From positions 1 through 32,088 of the forward strand of contig JAUILL010000038.1 in assembly GCA_030433335.1 (NCBI GenBank): DNA of 32,088 nt, given 5' to 3'. The position numbers and the translations under genes are program-made. Below, one piece after another: positions 16,530-25,146 of the stretch. The DNA is from Alphaproteobacteria bacterium. Lineage in GTDB: Bacteria > Pseudomonadota > Alphaproteobacteria > Rhodobacterales > Rhodobacteraceae. Position 1 is the stretch's first letter. Every line of letters begins with the position of its first letter. The notes below the pieces were generated by a model. It was not told where the DNA came from. It did no database searches and saw only the letters and a list, made by a program, of their open reading frames with translations.

Positions 16530-17871
16530 TACGAACGCTCTCCCCGCTCCCGAAGCTCCAAAACAACCAGAACTCGAGCAAACTGATCGCATTTTGCAGC
16601 GTGCAATTCGCAACAGCATCTTCTTGATCGTCGTCTTTTTCGGTGGATTAGGCTACTGGATGTACACTGCGCGTTTGGATAGCGCGGCAGTTGCTACTGG
16701 TGTGATCGAAAACGCTGCCAACACCCAGATCATCCAGCACCTGGAAGGCGGGATCGTCTCCCAAATCCTGGTGCGCGATGGGCAGGAGGTTGAGCAAGGT
16801 GATATCCTGCTGCGCCTCGATCCCACCACCGGTGAAGCCACTGCTGAGCTCTACAATACACAGCTACTTGGCTCACAAGCGAAGCGTGTTCGGTTGGAGA
16901 CGGAAATCGACCTTGGGGACAATTTGGTATTTCCTGAAGATCTCTTGATGGCTGCGCAGACTAGCCCTGCATTTCAAAAGCAGCTCAATGATGAAATGCG
17001 CCAGTTCTCTTTGGCGAAGACGACCCTCGAGCAAAACGAAGAGCTCTTTCGCACACAGATTGAGCAGTACCGCGAAGAGATCAAAGGTCTCGAACTTGGC
17101 CGCAGTATTGCGCAACGTGCGCTAGAACTTGTCGAGGGCGATCTAAAAAATCAGCAAAGCCTCTTTGATCGTGGTCTCACCAATCAGGCCGCCGTACTCA
17201 CCCTGCTACGAGAGCAGTTAGACCTCGAGGAAAAGATTGCTCAGGCCGAAATCGATATCGCTCGGACCAAACAGTCAATTTCAGGTCTGGAACTGCAGAT
17301 TAGGCAGTCGGTAGAAACCTATAGGCAAACCGCTGCGCAAGACTTGGACACGGTAAATACTGAGATCCGTGCGTTGGAACGAGATTTGATCGTCAGCAGC
17401 GACTCTTTGAAACGGATTGAGGTCAGGGCCCCCGTTTCGGGGACCGTGCAGGAGAGCATCCTGAGCAACGTTGGGGCCGTCATCGGATCGGGCGAGACGA
17501 TCATGAAGATCGCACCGAACACGGCAGATTACGTGATCTCGGCCAAAATATCGCCGAATGATATCGAGAACATCCTCCCGGGGATCGAGGCGCAGATCAC
17601 CTTTCCTGCGTTTGCGAGTATCGAGATGGCACCAGCCAAGGGCGAGCTTTTCTCTGTTTCTCGGGATAGAATCGTCGATTCAGCCTCGGATGAAAGTTAT
17701 TATGAGGCCGAGGTGCACATGCTTTCAGAGACTGTGCCTGATGAAATTAAGGACAAACTGGTTGCTGGTATGACGGTCTCTGTCATTCTGCCAACCGGAG
17801 AGAGAACTGCATTGGAATACGTTCTCGCGCCTATTCTGCGGCGCTGGGAAAGTGCGATGCGCGAAGAATAA
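16522..17871 (+). CDS. HlyD-family type I secretion periplasmic adaptor
   Basis: The 449-residue membrane fusion protein links the ABC exporter to an outer-membrane channel. After a short cytoplasmic tail it has one membrane segment (about residues 34-52, NSIFLIVVFFGGLGYW). The biotinyl-lipoyl-like half follows, with IQHLEGGIVSQILVRDGQ, a strong HlyD signature. A long alpha-helical hairpin follows (about 120-285, heptad-rich with many Glu, Gln and Leu). The second lipoyl half is RVPVSGTV-like (EVRAPVSGTVQESI), and a beta-barrel end completes it. The ATG at 16522 overlaps the end of the ATPase gene by 8 bases and has AGGG at 16511-16514; the longer frame from 16456 lacks such a site. Translational coupling to the ATPase is likely. 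Confidence 0.93.
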   Translation: MVNTNALPAPEAPKQPELEQTDRILQRAIRNSIFLIVVFFGGLGYWMYTARLDSAAVATGVIENAANTQIIQHLEGGIVSQILVRDGQEVEQGDILLRLDPTTGEATAELYNTQLLGSQAKRVRLETEIDLGDNLVFPEDLLMAAQTSPAFQKQLNDEMRQFSLAKTTLEQNEELFRTQIEQYREEIKGLELGRSIAQRALELVEGDLKNQQSLFDRGLTNQAAVLTLLREQLDLEEKIAQAEIDIARTKQSISGLELQIRQSVETYRQTAAQDLDTVNTEIRALERDLIVSSDSLKRIEVRAPVSGTVQESILSNVGAVIGSGETIMKIAPNTADYVISAKISPNDIENILPGIEAQITFPAFASIEMAPAKGELFSVSRDRIVDSASDESYYEAEVHMLSETVPDEIKDKLVAGMTVSVILPTGERTALEYVLAPILRRWESAMREE

Positions 17872-17890
17872 TTTTTTAGAAAGCAAATCG

Positions 17891-18739
17891 ATGATTGAGG
17901 ATATTAAGCTTACCACCGGCCTCGCTTTAATTCGGTACGAAGCAAAGGGCGGGCGCTCCAATGCGATCATTCGGGCCCATATCCCGCCGCAGTCCCGCGA
18001 TAAGTTGACCTTGATCACTGACCCCAATGCAAAAGGCGATGTGCTCGCCGAACCTGGTGACTGTTGGGTTGTGCGGTGCCAGCGACCGGCGGTTTTGACG
18101 CTCGAAATCGAATCCACACATCCAAGCGAGCCTGCGCGTGCTGGTGTGATGGTAGAGTACCTTGGTGAGAAATCTGTGCAGAAGTGGAATGCTCAGTCGG
18201 CGGCCAAGCGCATCGACTATCGGGACCGCAATGCCGTGGCGAGCCAATATCGAAGCGAGCCCTCGTACGACGACCGTTTCGTCGCCCATATCGCCAATGT
18301 TGGAGACGTTTCTGTCAAAACCGGTGATTGGGCCCGAGGCAACGGCGCAAACCAGCCGATCGAAGGTCTTCTGCTGCCAGCAGAGAATAATGTGAATATC
18401 GTCGTACGCGATGCGAACACTGGTCAGGTAGCGCATCCTGGTCAATTTCTGGGCTCGCGAGGTCGAGCGCGTCCTTTGACTGGACTTGAAATCTGGATTG
18501 ATGGACCCAAGCGTGACCAACGTCTTGAAGTAGAAGCGCTCTACGAGCGAGCAGGCTTCTGTAAAGAGGTTGGAACAGCCGTCGAGATTGCCGGCGTCGA
18601 TGAGTCTGATGCTCTGATCGGTTTGAAAGTAACTGTTGCAGGGGCTGAAATGGCCAGCAGCGGTCCATTCTATCAGCCGCAAACGCAGAGCTTTCACGAC
18701 GGTCAGCGCCCCGCAAGAAGCAAGTTGTTCAAGCGCTGA
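17891..18739 (+). CDS. Unrecognised protein of T1SS operon with three ChW-like internal repeats
   Basis: The 282-residue protein starts at ATG 17891, 19 bases after the adaptor gene, and ends at a good terminator, so it is the last gene of the T1SS operon. No signal peptide, membrane helix or known catalytic motif is seen. Residues 129-162, 169-203 and about 215-249 look like three copies of one unit, with shared positions AN-G-V, a central G and a final P-GL-I/L-hydrophobic strand. The pattern recalls clostridial hydrophobic W (ChW) repeats, found in surface proteins, but the Trp positions are only partly kept, so this is a weak similarity seen by eye. The N-terminal 110 residues are beta-rich by pattern. 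It may be a cytoplasmic accessory of export or itself a cargo. Function unknown. Confidence 0.7.
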   Translation: MIEDIKLTTGLALIRYEAKGGRSNAIIRAHIPPQSRDKLTLITDPNAKGDVLAEPGDCWVVRCQRPAVLTLEIESTHPSEPARAGVMVEYLGEKSVQKWNAQSAAKRIDYRDRNAVASQYRSEPSYDDRFVAHIANVGDVSVKTGDWARGNGANQPIEGLLLPAENNVNIVVRDANTGQVAHPGQFLGSRGRARPLTGLEIWIDGPKRDQRLEVEALYERAGFCKEVGTAVEIAGVDESDALIGLKVTVAGAEMASSGPFYQPQTQSFHDGQRPARSKLFKR

Positions 18740-18780
18740 GCGTCGTGTCGACTTGTTTGGAATATCCTTCTGAGAAGACG

Positions 18781-18809
18781 CGTTGACCGATCCTCTCGGT
18801 CAACGTTTT
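18781..18809 (+). terminator. Intrinsic terminator of T1SS operon
   Basis: CGTTGACCGA (18781-18790) and TCGGTCAACG (18796-18805) form a perfect 10-base stem with a 5-base loop, followed by TTTT. It overlaps the last codons of the convergent amidohydrolase gene. Confidence 0.85.
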
Positions 18810-19711
18810 GGTGCGCAAATCCGGTGGTAGTCCGCAGGCTCGCGGTGCATGGCGAAGTTGAAGATGTTCGCGCGGATTTCGGTGCAGCGGTCTAGGTCTA
18901 CTTTTGCCGTGATGACTTCGTCGCCAACGCCCTGAGCCTTGGCAATGATCTCACCGGTGGGGGCGACGATGATGCTCCCGCCGATCAGATCGCAGCCTTC
19001 TTCGTTCCCCGCTTTAGCCACCCCAACGGCCCAGAGGCCGTTCTGATAGCAACCCGCTTGCACCGACAATTCATTGTGGAAGTACTGAAGATGATCATGC
19101 TCTGGCGCGGGCGGGTAGTGCAGGGGCGTGTTGTACCCAAGTACAACCAACTCAGCACCCGCGAGTCCCAAGGACCTCCACGTCTCTGGCCAACGTCGGT
19201 CATTGCAGATGCACATGCCCGCCTTGCCGTCGAACGCATCAAAGGCATGAAAGCCCATGTCGCCTTTCTCGAAGTAGTACTTTTCAAGGTGCTGAAAGGG
19301 GCGCCAGTCTTCGAAGTCGAAGTGACCGGGCAGGTGGATCTTGCGGTATTTCCCGACGATTTCTCCGGCTTCGTTCACCATGATCGCCGTGTTGAAGTGG
19401 TGTCCATCGGGCGTCAGCTCCGCATAGCCCAGGTGAAACCCGATCCCGAGTTCACGCGACAGATTGAAGAGCGGCTGGGTGTCGGCATTCGGCATTTCAG
19501 TCTCGAACCACTGGTCGATCTCGGTAGGGTCGGTGAAATACCAGCGCGGGAAGAAGGTCGTCAGCGCCAGTTCGGGAAACACGACAAGCCGCGCGCCGCG
19601 GGCTTTGGCCTCACGCATCAGGGCACACATGCGGGCCACGGCAGAGGCTCGGCTTTCGTTTCGTGTAATCGGGCCAAGCTGCGCGCCCGCGACGATGAAT
19701 TTGCGGCTCAT
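18800..19711 (-). CDS. N-carbamoyl (D-)amino acid amidohydrolase, nitrilase superfamily
   Basis: The enzyme likely cleaves an N-carbamoyl (ureido) amino acid to the amino acid, CO2 and NH3. The carbon-nitrogen hydrolase catalytic triad is visible: Glu47 (VVFPELAL), Lys124 (KYRKIHLPG) and Cys169 (MCICNDRRWPE). These lie within three residues of Glu47, Lys127 and Cys172 of Agrobacterium D-carbamoylase, and LGYNTP is a further signature of that group. The length of 303 is normal for the family. The start at 19711 overlaps the stop of the M20 amidohydrolase gene by four bases (ATGA), so it is the last gene of the coupled catabolic operon. D-specificity is inferred from the motif and not certain; beta-ureidopropionase-like substrates are an alternative. 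Confidence 0.85.
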   Translation of the reverse strand: MSRKFIVAGAQLGPITRNESRASAVARMCALMREAKARGARLVVFPELALTTFFPRWYFTDPTEIDQWFETEMPNADTQPLFNLSRELGIGFHLGYAELTPDGHHFNTAIMVNEAGEIVGKYRKIHLPGHFDFEDWRPFQHLEKYYFEKGDMGFHAFDAFDGKAGMCICNDRRWPETWRSLGLAGAELVVLGYNTPLHYPPAPEHDHLQYFHNELSVQAGCYQNGLWAVGVAKAGNEEGCDLIGGSIIVAPTGEIIAKAQGVGDEVITAKVDLDRCTEIRANIFNFAMHREPADYHRICAPKR

Positions 19712-20937
19712 TTCAGGCCTCCTGTCAGGTCCAACACCACGTCGAGCAAGACTTGAGCGCCTGCCTCGATATCCGTGGCATCGGTGTGTTCATTGATGTT
19801 GTGGCTCAACCCCTTGCGCGAGGGGACAAAGATCATGGCGGTCGGGCAATTCGGGGCAAACATCTGCGCGTCATGCCCCGCGCCAGAGGGCATGCGTTTG
19901 ACCGACAATTGACGCGATTGCGCTGCGGTTTCGATCCGCGAGACCAGCGCATCGTCAAAGACGACAGGGGCGAAACGGGCGAGAGGACGGATGTCCAAAC
20001 TGCAGCCTGCTGCACCTGCGATCTCTTGGGCCTTCCTAAGAAGGCGATCCGTCGCCTCTGTCAGAACGTTTCCGTCCGTGTTTCGCATATCCACAGTCAG
20101 CCTTGCACGGTCGGGGACCACGTTCACGAGGCAGGGTGAGACTTCGAAAACGCCCACGGTGGCAACCTGAGGTTCGCCAAGCTCCTGCGCCATTTCATCT
20201 GCGAGCCGCGCAATCGCAAACCCAACCTGACCCGCATCGCGCCGCATACTCATGGGCGTCGTGCCTGCGTGATTGGTCTGGCCCCTCACGGTGAACTCAG
20301 TCCAGTGGATGCCTTGCACACCTGTAACAGCGCCGATTTTCAGGCCCTCAGCCTCGAGCACGGGGCCTTGTTCGATATGCAGTTCGAGGTAGGCCGAGGG
20401 CGTGATGGGCACATCCTGACCCGCGTAGCCAATCCGCCGCAACTCCTCCCCTACCAAAGCATCGCCGCTAGTGGCACGGGTAGCGAGCATGTCGTCCAAT
20501 GCGAGCGCGCCTTGGTGCACGCCTGATCCCATCATATCAGGCGCGAAGCGCGCACCTTCTTCGTTGGTGAATGCGGCGACTGCGATGGGCAGGTCTGTTT
20601 CGGTTTGGCTGGTGTTCAATGCAGCGATGACTTCGAGGCCCGCCAGAACGCCGAGCGCTCCGTCATAGAGACCGCCCGTGGCGACCGTGTCGATGTGCGA
20701 TCCGATCATCACCGGCGCGCCATCCGTCCGGCCAGCACGAATGCCCCAAATATTGCCAATGGCGTCGATGAACACTTCGCAGTCCAAAGAGCGAAGCCGC
20801 TCAACGAACCAATCACGTCCAGCTTTGTCCGCGTCGGTCAGGACCAGTCGGCAGACGCCGCCGCCTTCGAGCGCGCCGATCTGGCCAAGCTCGTGGACAG
20901 AGGCCATCAGGCGCTCAATCGAAATCTCCGGTGTCAT
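19708..20937 (-). CDS. M20-family N-carbamoyl-L-amino acid hydrolase / allantoate amidohydrolase-like
   Basis: This is a 409-residue metal-dependent amidase of the hydantoinase/carbamoylase family. The two-metal site is visible: His81 (IGSHIDTV), Asp92 (GLYDGALGVL), Glu126/Glu127 (FTNEEGARF), a later His in LELHIEQGP, and His in GLSHNINEHTD. Members hydrolyse N-carbamoyl-L-amino acids, allantoate or beta-ureidopropionate, and these cannot be separated by eye. The start overlaps the stop of the ammonia-lyase gene (ATGA, 20934-20937), and its own stop overlaps the next gene's start. It is cytoplasmic. Having two unrelated carbamoyl hydrolases in one operon suggests two positions or two stereoisomers of a ureido substrate are handled. 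Confidence 0.88.
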   Translation of the reverse strand: MTPEISIERLMASVHELGQIGALEGGGVCRLVLTDADKAGRDWFVERLRSLDCEVFIDAIGNIWGIRAGRTDGAPVMIGSHIDTVATGGLYDGALGVLAGLEVIAALNTSQTETDLPIAVAAFTNEEGARFAPDMMGSGVHQGALALDDMLATRATSGDALVGEELRRIGYAGQDVPITPSAYLELHIEQGPVLEAEGLKIGAVTGVQGIHWTEFTVRGQTNHAGTTPMSMRRDAGQVGFAIARLADEMAQELGEPQVATVGVFEVSPCLVNVVPDRARLTVDMRNTDGNVLTEATDRLLRKAQEIAGAAGCSLDIRPLARFAPVVFDDALVSRIETAAQSRQLSVKRMPSGAGHDAQMFAPNCPTAMIFVPSRKGLSHNINEHTDATDIEAGAQVLLDVVLDLTGGLK

Positions 20938-22172
20938 GCGCGGGCCCGCACTTGGTCGCCGGTCTCGCCAACAAGCTCTGCATAGAGGGCAGCGTCGGTG
21001 TCGCCTTCGGTCCCGAAAACCAACACCCGAGAGGACGCAGACAGGCCAAGGAGCGCAGTCGTCTCTGGGTCGGACAGCGCAGCCGTCAACCCAGCGAGGC
21101 CAGCAACGGCGGACTCGCCCGCGACGATCGGGGTATCGCCGGTTTTGGGATAGGCGAGGACCTTCATCGCGGCCACAGCGGCCTGGTCAGTGACGGCCAT
21201 CACTGCATCGCCATGTTCGCGCAGGATTTCCCATGCGAGCGCAGAGACTTCACCGCACGCCAGACCCGCCATTAGGGTGTCGAGATCGCCTCCGACTGCT
21301 GTCAGTTCACCAGCTTGGATGGACTCGAGAACGCAGGCGGACTTGTCGGGGTCGCAGAGGACGACGGTCGGGCGATCCGCGCCAAATCGGCGGACCACGT
21401 GGGCGGTCACAGCGGCAGCCATGCCACCGACACCAGTCTGTAGGAAGATGTGTGTCGGGGGCCTCTCCAGCGCGTCAATCGCTTCGGCGGCCATCAACTC
21501 GTAGCCTTGCATGACGTCCTTGGGCACTTCCATATAGCCGGGGTAGGAGGTGTCAGAGACCACGAACCAGCCTTCTTTCGTCGCCATCTCTTGCGCATCA
21601 CGAACGCTATCGTCGTAGTTTCCTGCGCACCGGATGACCTTGGCACCATATGCTTCGATGGCGGCCTTACGGCCTTCGGACACAGTGGCGTGGATAAAGA
21701 TCGTACAGTTGCAGCCGAAGGTCTGCGCGCCCCATGCCACAGAGCGCCCATGGTTACCGTCCGTCGCGCAGCAGACGGTGATTTGCGAGACCAGATCATC
21801 ATGGGCACGGCCGGTGATGTCGGACATGGGCACGAGCTGGCCAAGGGCTTCGGACACCTTGGCTTGCAGTAGGCGCGCGACGGCGTAGGCACCGCCAAGG
21901 GCTTTGAAGCTGCCCAGACCAAAGCGCCCGCCTTCGTCTTTGTAGTGCAGGGCCGCGATCCCCAGTTCAGCCGCTAGCGCGGGCAGGGACACCAGTGGCG
22001 TCGGCGCATAGCCAGGCCAGTCAGAAATGGTATCTCGGGCGGCGCTTAGGCCTGCGTCAGACAGGATCGCGTTCTGTTCATCAGTCCAAGGATGGGTCTT
22101 CGCGGCCATCTGGTTCAGGGTGAGCGTAAACGCCGACGGAGTGCCAGCATGGCGCGTGAGTGTGGGGGTCAT
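20934..22172 (-). CDS. dpaL: Diaminopropionate ammonia-lyase
   Basis: This PLP enzyme of fold type II turns 2,3-diaminopropionate into pyruvate and two ammonia. The PLP lysine is Lys90 in GRFGLGSFKALGGAYA. The N-terminal WPGYAPTPL and YKDEGGRFGLGSFKALGG blocks are strong signatures of the YgeX/DpaL family. CCATDGNHGRSVAWGAQ and the glycine loop QTGVGGMAAAV, which holds the PLP phosphate, follow. The ATG at 22172 is chosen because GAGGA lies just upstream; an ATG at 22199 would place that site inside the gene. It is the fourth gene of the operon, after the TRAP transporter, and overlaps the M20 hydrolase gene by four bases. E. coli keeps ygeX next to an amidase-like gene, a hydantoinase and a carbamoyltransferase-like gene, which fits the carbamoyl theme. 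Confidence 0.92.
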   Translation of the reverse strand: MTPTLTRHAGTPSAFTLTLNQMAAKTHPWTDEQNAILSDAGLSAARDTISDWPGYAPTPLVSLPALAAELGIAALHYKDEGGRFGLGSFKALGGAYAVARLLQAKVSEALGQLVPMSDITGRAHDDLVSQITVCCATDGNHGRSVAWGAQTFGCNCTIFIHATVSEGRKAAIEAYGAKVIRCAGNYDDSVRDAQEMATKEGWFVVSDTSYPGYMEVPKDVMQGYELMAAEAIDALERPPTHIFLQTGVGGMAAAVTAHVVRRFGADRPTVVLCDPDKSACVLESIQAGELTAVGGDLDTLMAGLACGEVSALAWEILREHGDAVMAVTDQAAVAAMKVLAYPKTGDTPIVAGESAVAGLAGLTAALSDPETTALLGLSASSRVLVFGTEGDTDAALYAELVGETGDQVRARA

Positions 22173-22204
22173 GTCTTCCTCGGGGATCTTGCAGGGCAAG
22201 AGGA

Positions 22205-22225
22205 TCGGGCGAATGCGCCGCCCGA
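22205..22225 (-). terminator. Hairpin between TRAP binding protein gene and dpaL
   Basis: TCGGGCG (22205-22211) pairs with CGCCCGA (22219-22225). It lies between the stop of the TRAP binding protein gene and the dpaL start and is followed on the minus strand by no clear T-tract. It may be a partial terminator or an mRNA-stabilising hairpin that keeps the binding protein made in excess. Confidence 0.5.
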
Positions 22226-22241
22226 CCCTTTGTGATGCCGC

Positions 22242-23270
22242 TTATTTCGCCGCTTCGATGGAGCTGAGCATCGAGTCCAGCATCTCGGTGCCCTCGGCGC
22301 CATAGCTTTCCTCGATCAGAGCACGTACGGCGGGTTGGGCCGCTTCCGCGAATTTCGCCTGCTCTTCGGGGGTGACAACGTTCACGTCCAGCTTGCCTTG
22401 CAGCGCAGGCAGACCCTTTTCCGAGGCTTCGATCACGCGCGACATGGAACGGCCCGCATCGGTGGCCACATCAGCCGCCCACGAGATCAGGTACTGATCT
22501 TCTTCGGACAGGGACTCGAGAAATTCCGAGTTCATGGTCCAGATGTAGGGCGTGATCAGGTGGTTGGTGATCGACAGGTACTTCTGCACTTCGTCAAATT
22601 TGGCAAAGGCAATGATCGGCACAGGGTTCATCTGGCCGTCGGCCACTCCAGTTTGCAGGGCAGTGTACACTTCGGCCCACGGCAGAGCGGTCGGCTGGCC
22701 CCCAAGGCTGGAGATGATCGCTTCGTGGGTGGGCAGGGTCATGGTCCGGATGCGCTGGCCGTCCATATCCTCGACCGAGGCAATCGGGCCTTTGGACGAG
22801 GTGAAGGCAAAGAAGCCGCCGGAGTCGAGTAGACCCAGCACTTTAAGGCCGGTTTTCTCTTCGAGGTCAGCCGAGAATTTCGCACCAAACTCGCTGTCCA
22901 TGTCGATCACTTCAGACGCGACCCCGATGTTCGGGAAGGCAAAGGGAATGTCGAAAACGCCAACAAGCGGGTAGTGCTGCGCCATGCCGCCCGAGGACGA
23001 GATCACGGTTTCCACAAGGCCCGAACGCACCTGTTCGATGACCTCGTTATCTTTGCCAAGTTGGCCATTGGCGAACAGCTGCACCTCGATGCGGCCGTTG
23101 GAATTCGACTCCACGAGGCTTTTGAACACCGCAGCCATGGCACCCGAGTGGCTGGCAAAAGGATCTTCGGGGTTCAGGTGCGCAAGGCGGATGGTGGTGT
23201 CTGCCGCATAGGCTTGGGCGGCGAGGCAAAGCGCAGCCACGGCTGTCGCGGTAGCTTTCAAGAAGCGCAT
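22242..23270 (-). CDS. TRAP transporter substrate-binding protein (DctP family)
   Basis: This periplasmic solute-binding protein of 342 residues has a clear Sec signal peptide (residues 1-22, cut after AYA). IRLAHLNPEDPF and GQLGKDNEVIEQVRSG follow, the opening of the DctP fold. MDGQRIRTMTLPTHEAI contains the Arg that usually holds the carboxylate of the ligand, and QTGVADGQMNPV is also typical. TRAP systems import organic anions, here probably an amino acid-like or ureido acid given the downstream enzymes. The gene lies 34 bases after the large permease gene. Confidence 0.93.
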   Translation of the reverse strand: MRFLKATATAVAALCLAAQAYAADTTIRLAHLNPEDPFASHSGAMAAVFKSLVESNSNGRIEVQLFANGQLGKDNEVIEQVRSGLVETVISSSGGMAQHYPLVGVFDIPFAFPNIGVASEVIDMDSEFGAKFSADLEEKTGLKVLGLLDSGGFFAFTSSKGPIASVEDMDGQRIRTMTLPTHEAIISSLGGQPTALPWAEVYTALQTGVADGQMNPVPIIAFAKFDEVQKYLSITNHLITPYIWTMNSEFLESLSEEDQYLISWAADVATDAGRSMSRVIEASEKGLPALQGKLDVNVVTPEEQAKFAEAAQPAVRALIEESYGAEGTEMLDSMLSSIEAAK

Positions 23271-23304
23271 GGTAGTATCCTTTCCTGTTGGGGTGCTGCC
23301 AGAT

Positions 23305-24588
23305 TCACAGGCCTAGCAGTCGGGGGATGAAAAGCGTCAGGTCAGACCAGAAGGCGATCACGAGCAGGATGCCGACTTCGGCCAGAATGAAGGGCCAGAG
23401 TTCTTTGGTGATGCTCTCGACCTTTTCGCCAGTGACAGAGGCCAGCACGAAGAGGCAGGCCCCCACCGGTGGCGTCATAAGTGAGATATTCAGAGCGAGG
23501 ATGATCATGATCCCAGCGTGCACAGGCTCCATCCCTATTTGGGCGGTAAGGGGGGCGAGAACGGGTGCGAGGATGATGAGCGTCGCGTTGATGTCCATCA
23601 CAAGACCGATCACCAGCAAAAGCAGCAGGATCAGGGCGATGATGATCTGCGGATTATCAGAGATCGACAGAAGGCCGGTCGCGATTGCCTGCGGAATGCG
23701 GTTGAACGTCATCCACCAGCCAAGGATCGTCGCCGACGCAATGATCAGGAAGATGACGCCAGTGATCCGCGTCGTCCGCACAGCGATCTCGTACAGGTCC
23801 TGCCATGTCAGAGCGCGGTAGACCACGCCACCGACGAACAGAGCATAGGCGACGGCGATTGCGGCAGCCTCGGTCGGGGTGGCGAACCCGCCAAGGATCG
23901 AACCAAGGATGAAGAGCGGCAGCAAGGCGGCAAGGAACCCTTCGCGCAGGGCTTTGATCACGATGGCAAAGCTGGGGCGGCCTTCGCCTTTGGGCAGGTT
24001 CTTCTTTTTCGCGTGCAGGGCGATGACCAGCATACAGATGCCGCAGATCAAGAGGCCGGGCAGGATGCCCGCTGCAAACAGCCCCGCAATAGAGACGCCC
24101 ATGATCGAGCCATAGATAATCGCGAGGGTAGAGGGCGGAATGGTCGGCCCTATGATCGAACCCGCGGCGGTAACTGCCGCGGCGTAGGGGCGCGTGTACC
24201 CAGCCTTTTCCATCGCGGGGACCAGTGTGTTGCCAAAGGCCGCAGCATCTGCGGTCGCCGATCCGGTGATCCCAGCGAACATCACAGAGGCCACCATGTT
24301 CGAATGAGCCATCCCACCGCGCATCCAGCCGACCAAGGCATCCGCCAGTCGCACCAGTCCCAGCGTGATGCCGGACCGGTTCATGATTTCGCCCGCCAAG
24401 ATGAAGAACGGCATGGCGAGGAACGGGAACAGGTCCAGCCCCGCAAATACCCGATCCGGTGCCATCTGCATAAAGCGCGGGCCCATTTCGAGGATACCGA
24501 TCATGCCCGACACTCCGATGGCAAACCCCACCGGCATGCCCAAAGCCATCAGTCCGAAAAACGCGATTGCGACGAATAGAGCACCCAT
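23305..24588 (-). CDS. TRAP transporter large permease (DctM family)
   Basis: This 427-residue inner-membrane protein has about 12 hydrophobic helices and is the ion-coupled transport subunit of the TRAP system. Family signatures are GLDLFPFLAMPFFILAGEIM, SGSATADAAA-like text (ITGSATADAAAFG), and GSIIGPTIPPST. The length is typical. Its ATG at 24588 shares a base with the stop of the small permease gene (TGATG), so the two are translationally coupled. Confidence 0.95.
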   Translation of the reverse strand: MGALFVAIAFFGLMALGMPVGFAIGVSGMIGILEMGPRFMQMAPDRVFAGLDLFPFLAMPFFILAGEIMNRSGITLGLVRLADALVGWMRGGMAHSNMVASVMFAGITGSATADAAAFGNTLVPAMEKAGYTRPYAAAVTAAGSIIGPTIPPSTLAIIYGSIMGVSIAGLFAAGILPGLLICGICMLVIALHAKKKNLPKGEGRPSFAIVIKALREGFLAALLPLFILGSILGGFATPTEAAAIAVAYALFVGGVVYRALTWQDLYEIAVRTTRITGVIFLIIASATILGWWMTFNRIPQAIATGLLSISDNPQIIIALILLLLLVIGLVMDINATLIILAPVLAPLTAQIGMEPVHAGIMIILALNISLMTPPVGACLFVLASVTGEKVESITKELWPFILAEVGILLVIAFWSDLTLFIPRLLGL

Positions 24589-25130
24589 CAGTTGTCCTCC
24601 CGCAGAGCCATGGTGGCCTCGGACACACCCGTGGATGTCGGTGCCTCTTTGGCGAAAAAGTCGTGGATTCCGGTCAGGGCCAGTTGCACGCAGGCCATCG
24701 CTGCGGCGAGGGGCACGCCCATGAAGGGGTAACCCTTGGGGATGCCGTAAATCATGGTGAAGCGACTAAAGCCCTTGGCCGCGAAGCCAATCCCGTACCA
24801 GAACAGGGCAAAGAAGAAGGCAAAGGCGATCACGTCAAAGGCCACGGCCAACCAACGCCGCACAGGCGCAGGAAGGCGACCAAAGATGAACTCGACCCCA
24901 ATGTGCTCACGATAGGCAATGCCCGAAGACACCGCCAAAAGGGCCATCCAGATCATCAGGTAGCGGGCCAATTCCTCGGTAAAGGTCAGGGGCAGGGGAA
25001 TCACATAGCGCACCAGCACGCCAAGCCATACGTCCAGCACCAAAACCAGCAGCAGGACCACACACACACGTTCCACGAGCCAATTAACCTTGAGGCTCAA
25101 ACTCTTAGCCTTGGCGGACAGATCGGCCAT
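24588..25130 (-). CDS. TRAP transporter small permease (DctQ family)
   Basis: This is a 180-residue membrane protein with four hydrophobic helices. LPLTFTEELARYLMIWMALLAVSSGIAYREHIGVEF is the DctQ hallmark (key residues EE-AR, W, and the R-H pair). It binds and shapes the DctM subunit. The ATG at 25130 is taken as the start because GGAG lies about 9 bases upstream; the frame runs up to 25184 but the extra 18 residues would cover the candidate operators. It is the first gene of the operon, divergent from the RpiR-type regulator. Confidence 0.9.
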   Translation of the reverse strand: MADLSAKAKSLSLKVNWLVERVCVVLLLVLVLDVWLGVLVRYVIPLPLTFTEELARYLMIWMALLAVSSGIAYREHIGVEFIFGRLPAPVRRWLAVAFDVIAFAFFFALFWYGIGFAAKGFSRFTMIYGIPKGYPFMGVPLAAAMACVQLALTGIHDFFAKEAPTSTGVSEATMALREDN

Positions 25131-25146
25131 TCGGCGAATCTCCTGC

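Noticed and set aside
23518..24579. 353-codon plus-strand frame opposite the TRAP large permease gene
   Set aside because: It has highly charged low-complexity content and covers a clear DctM gene on the other strand.
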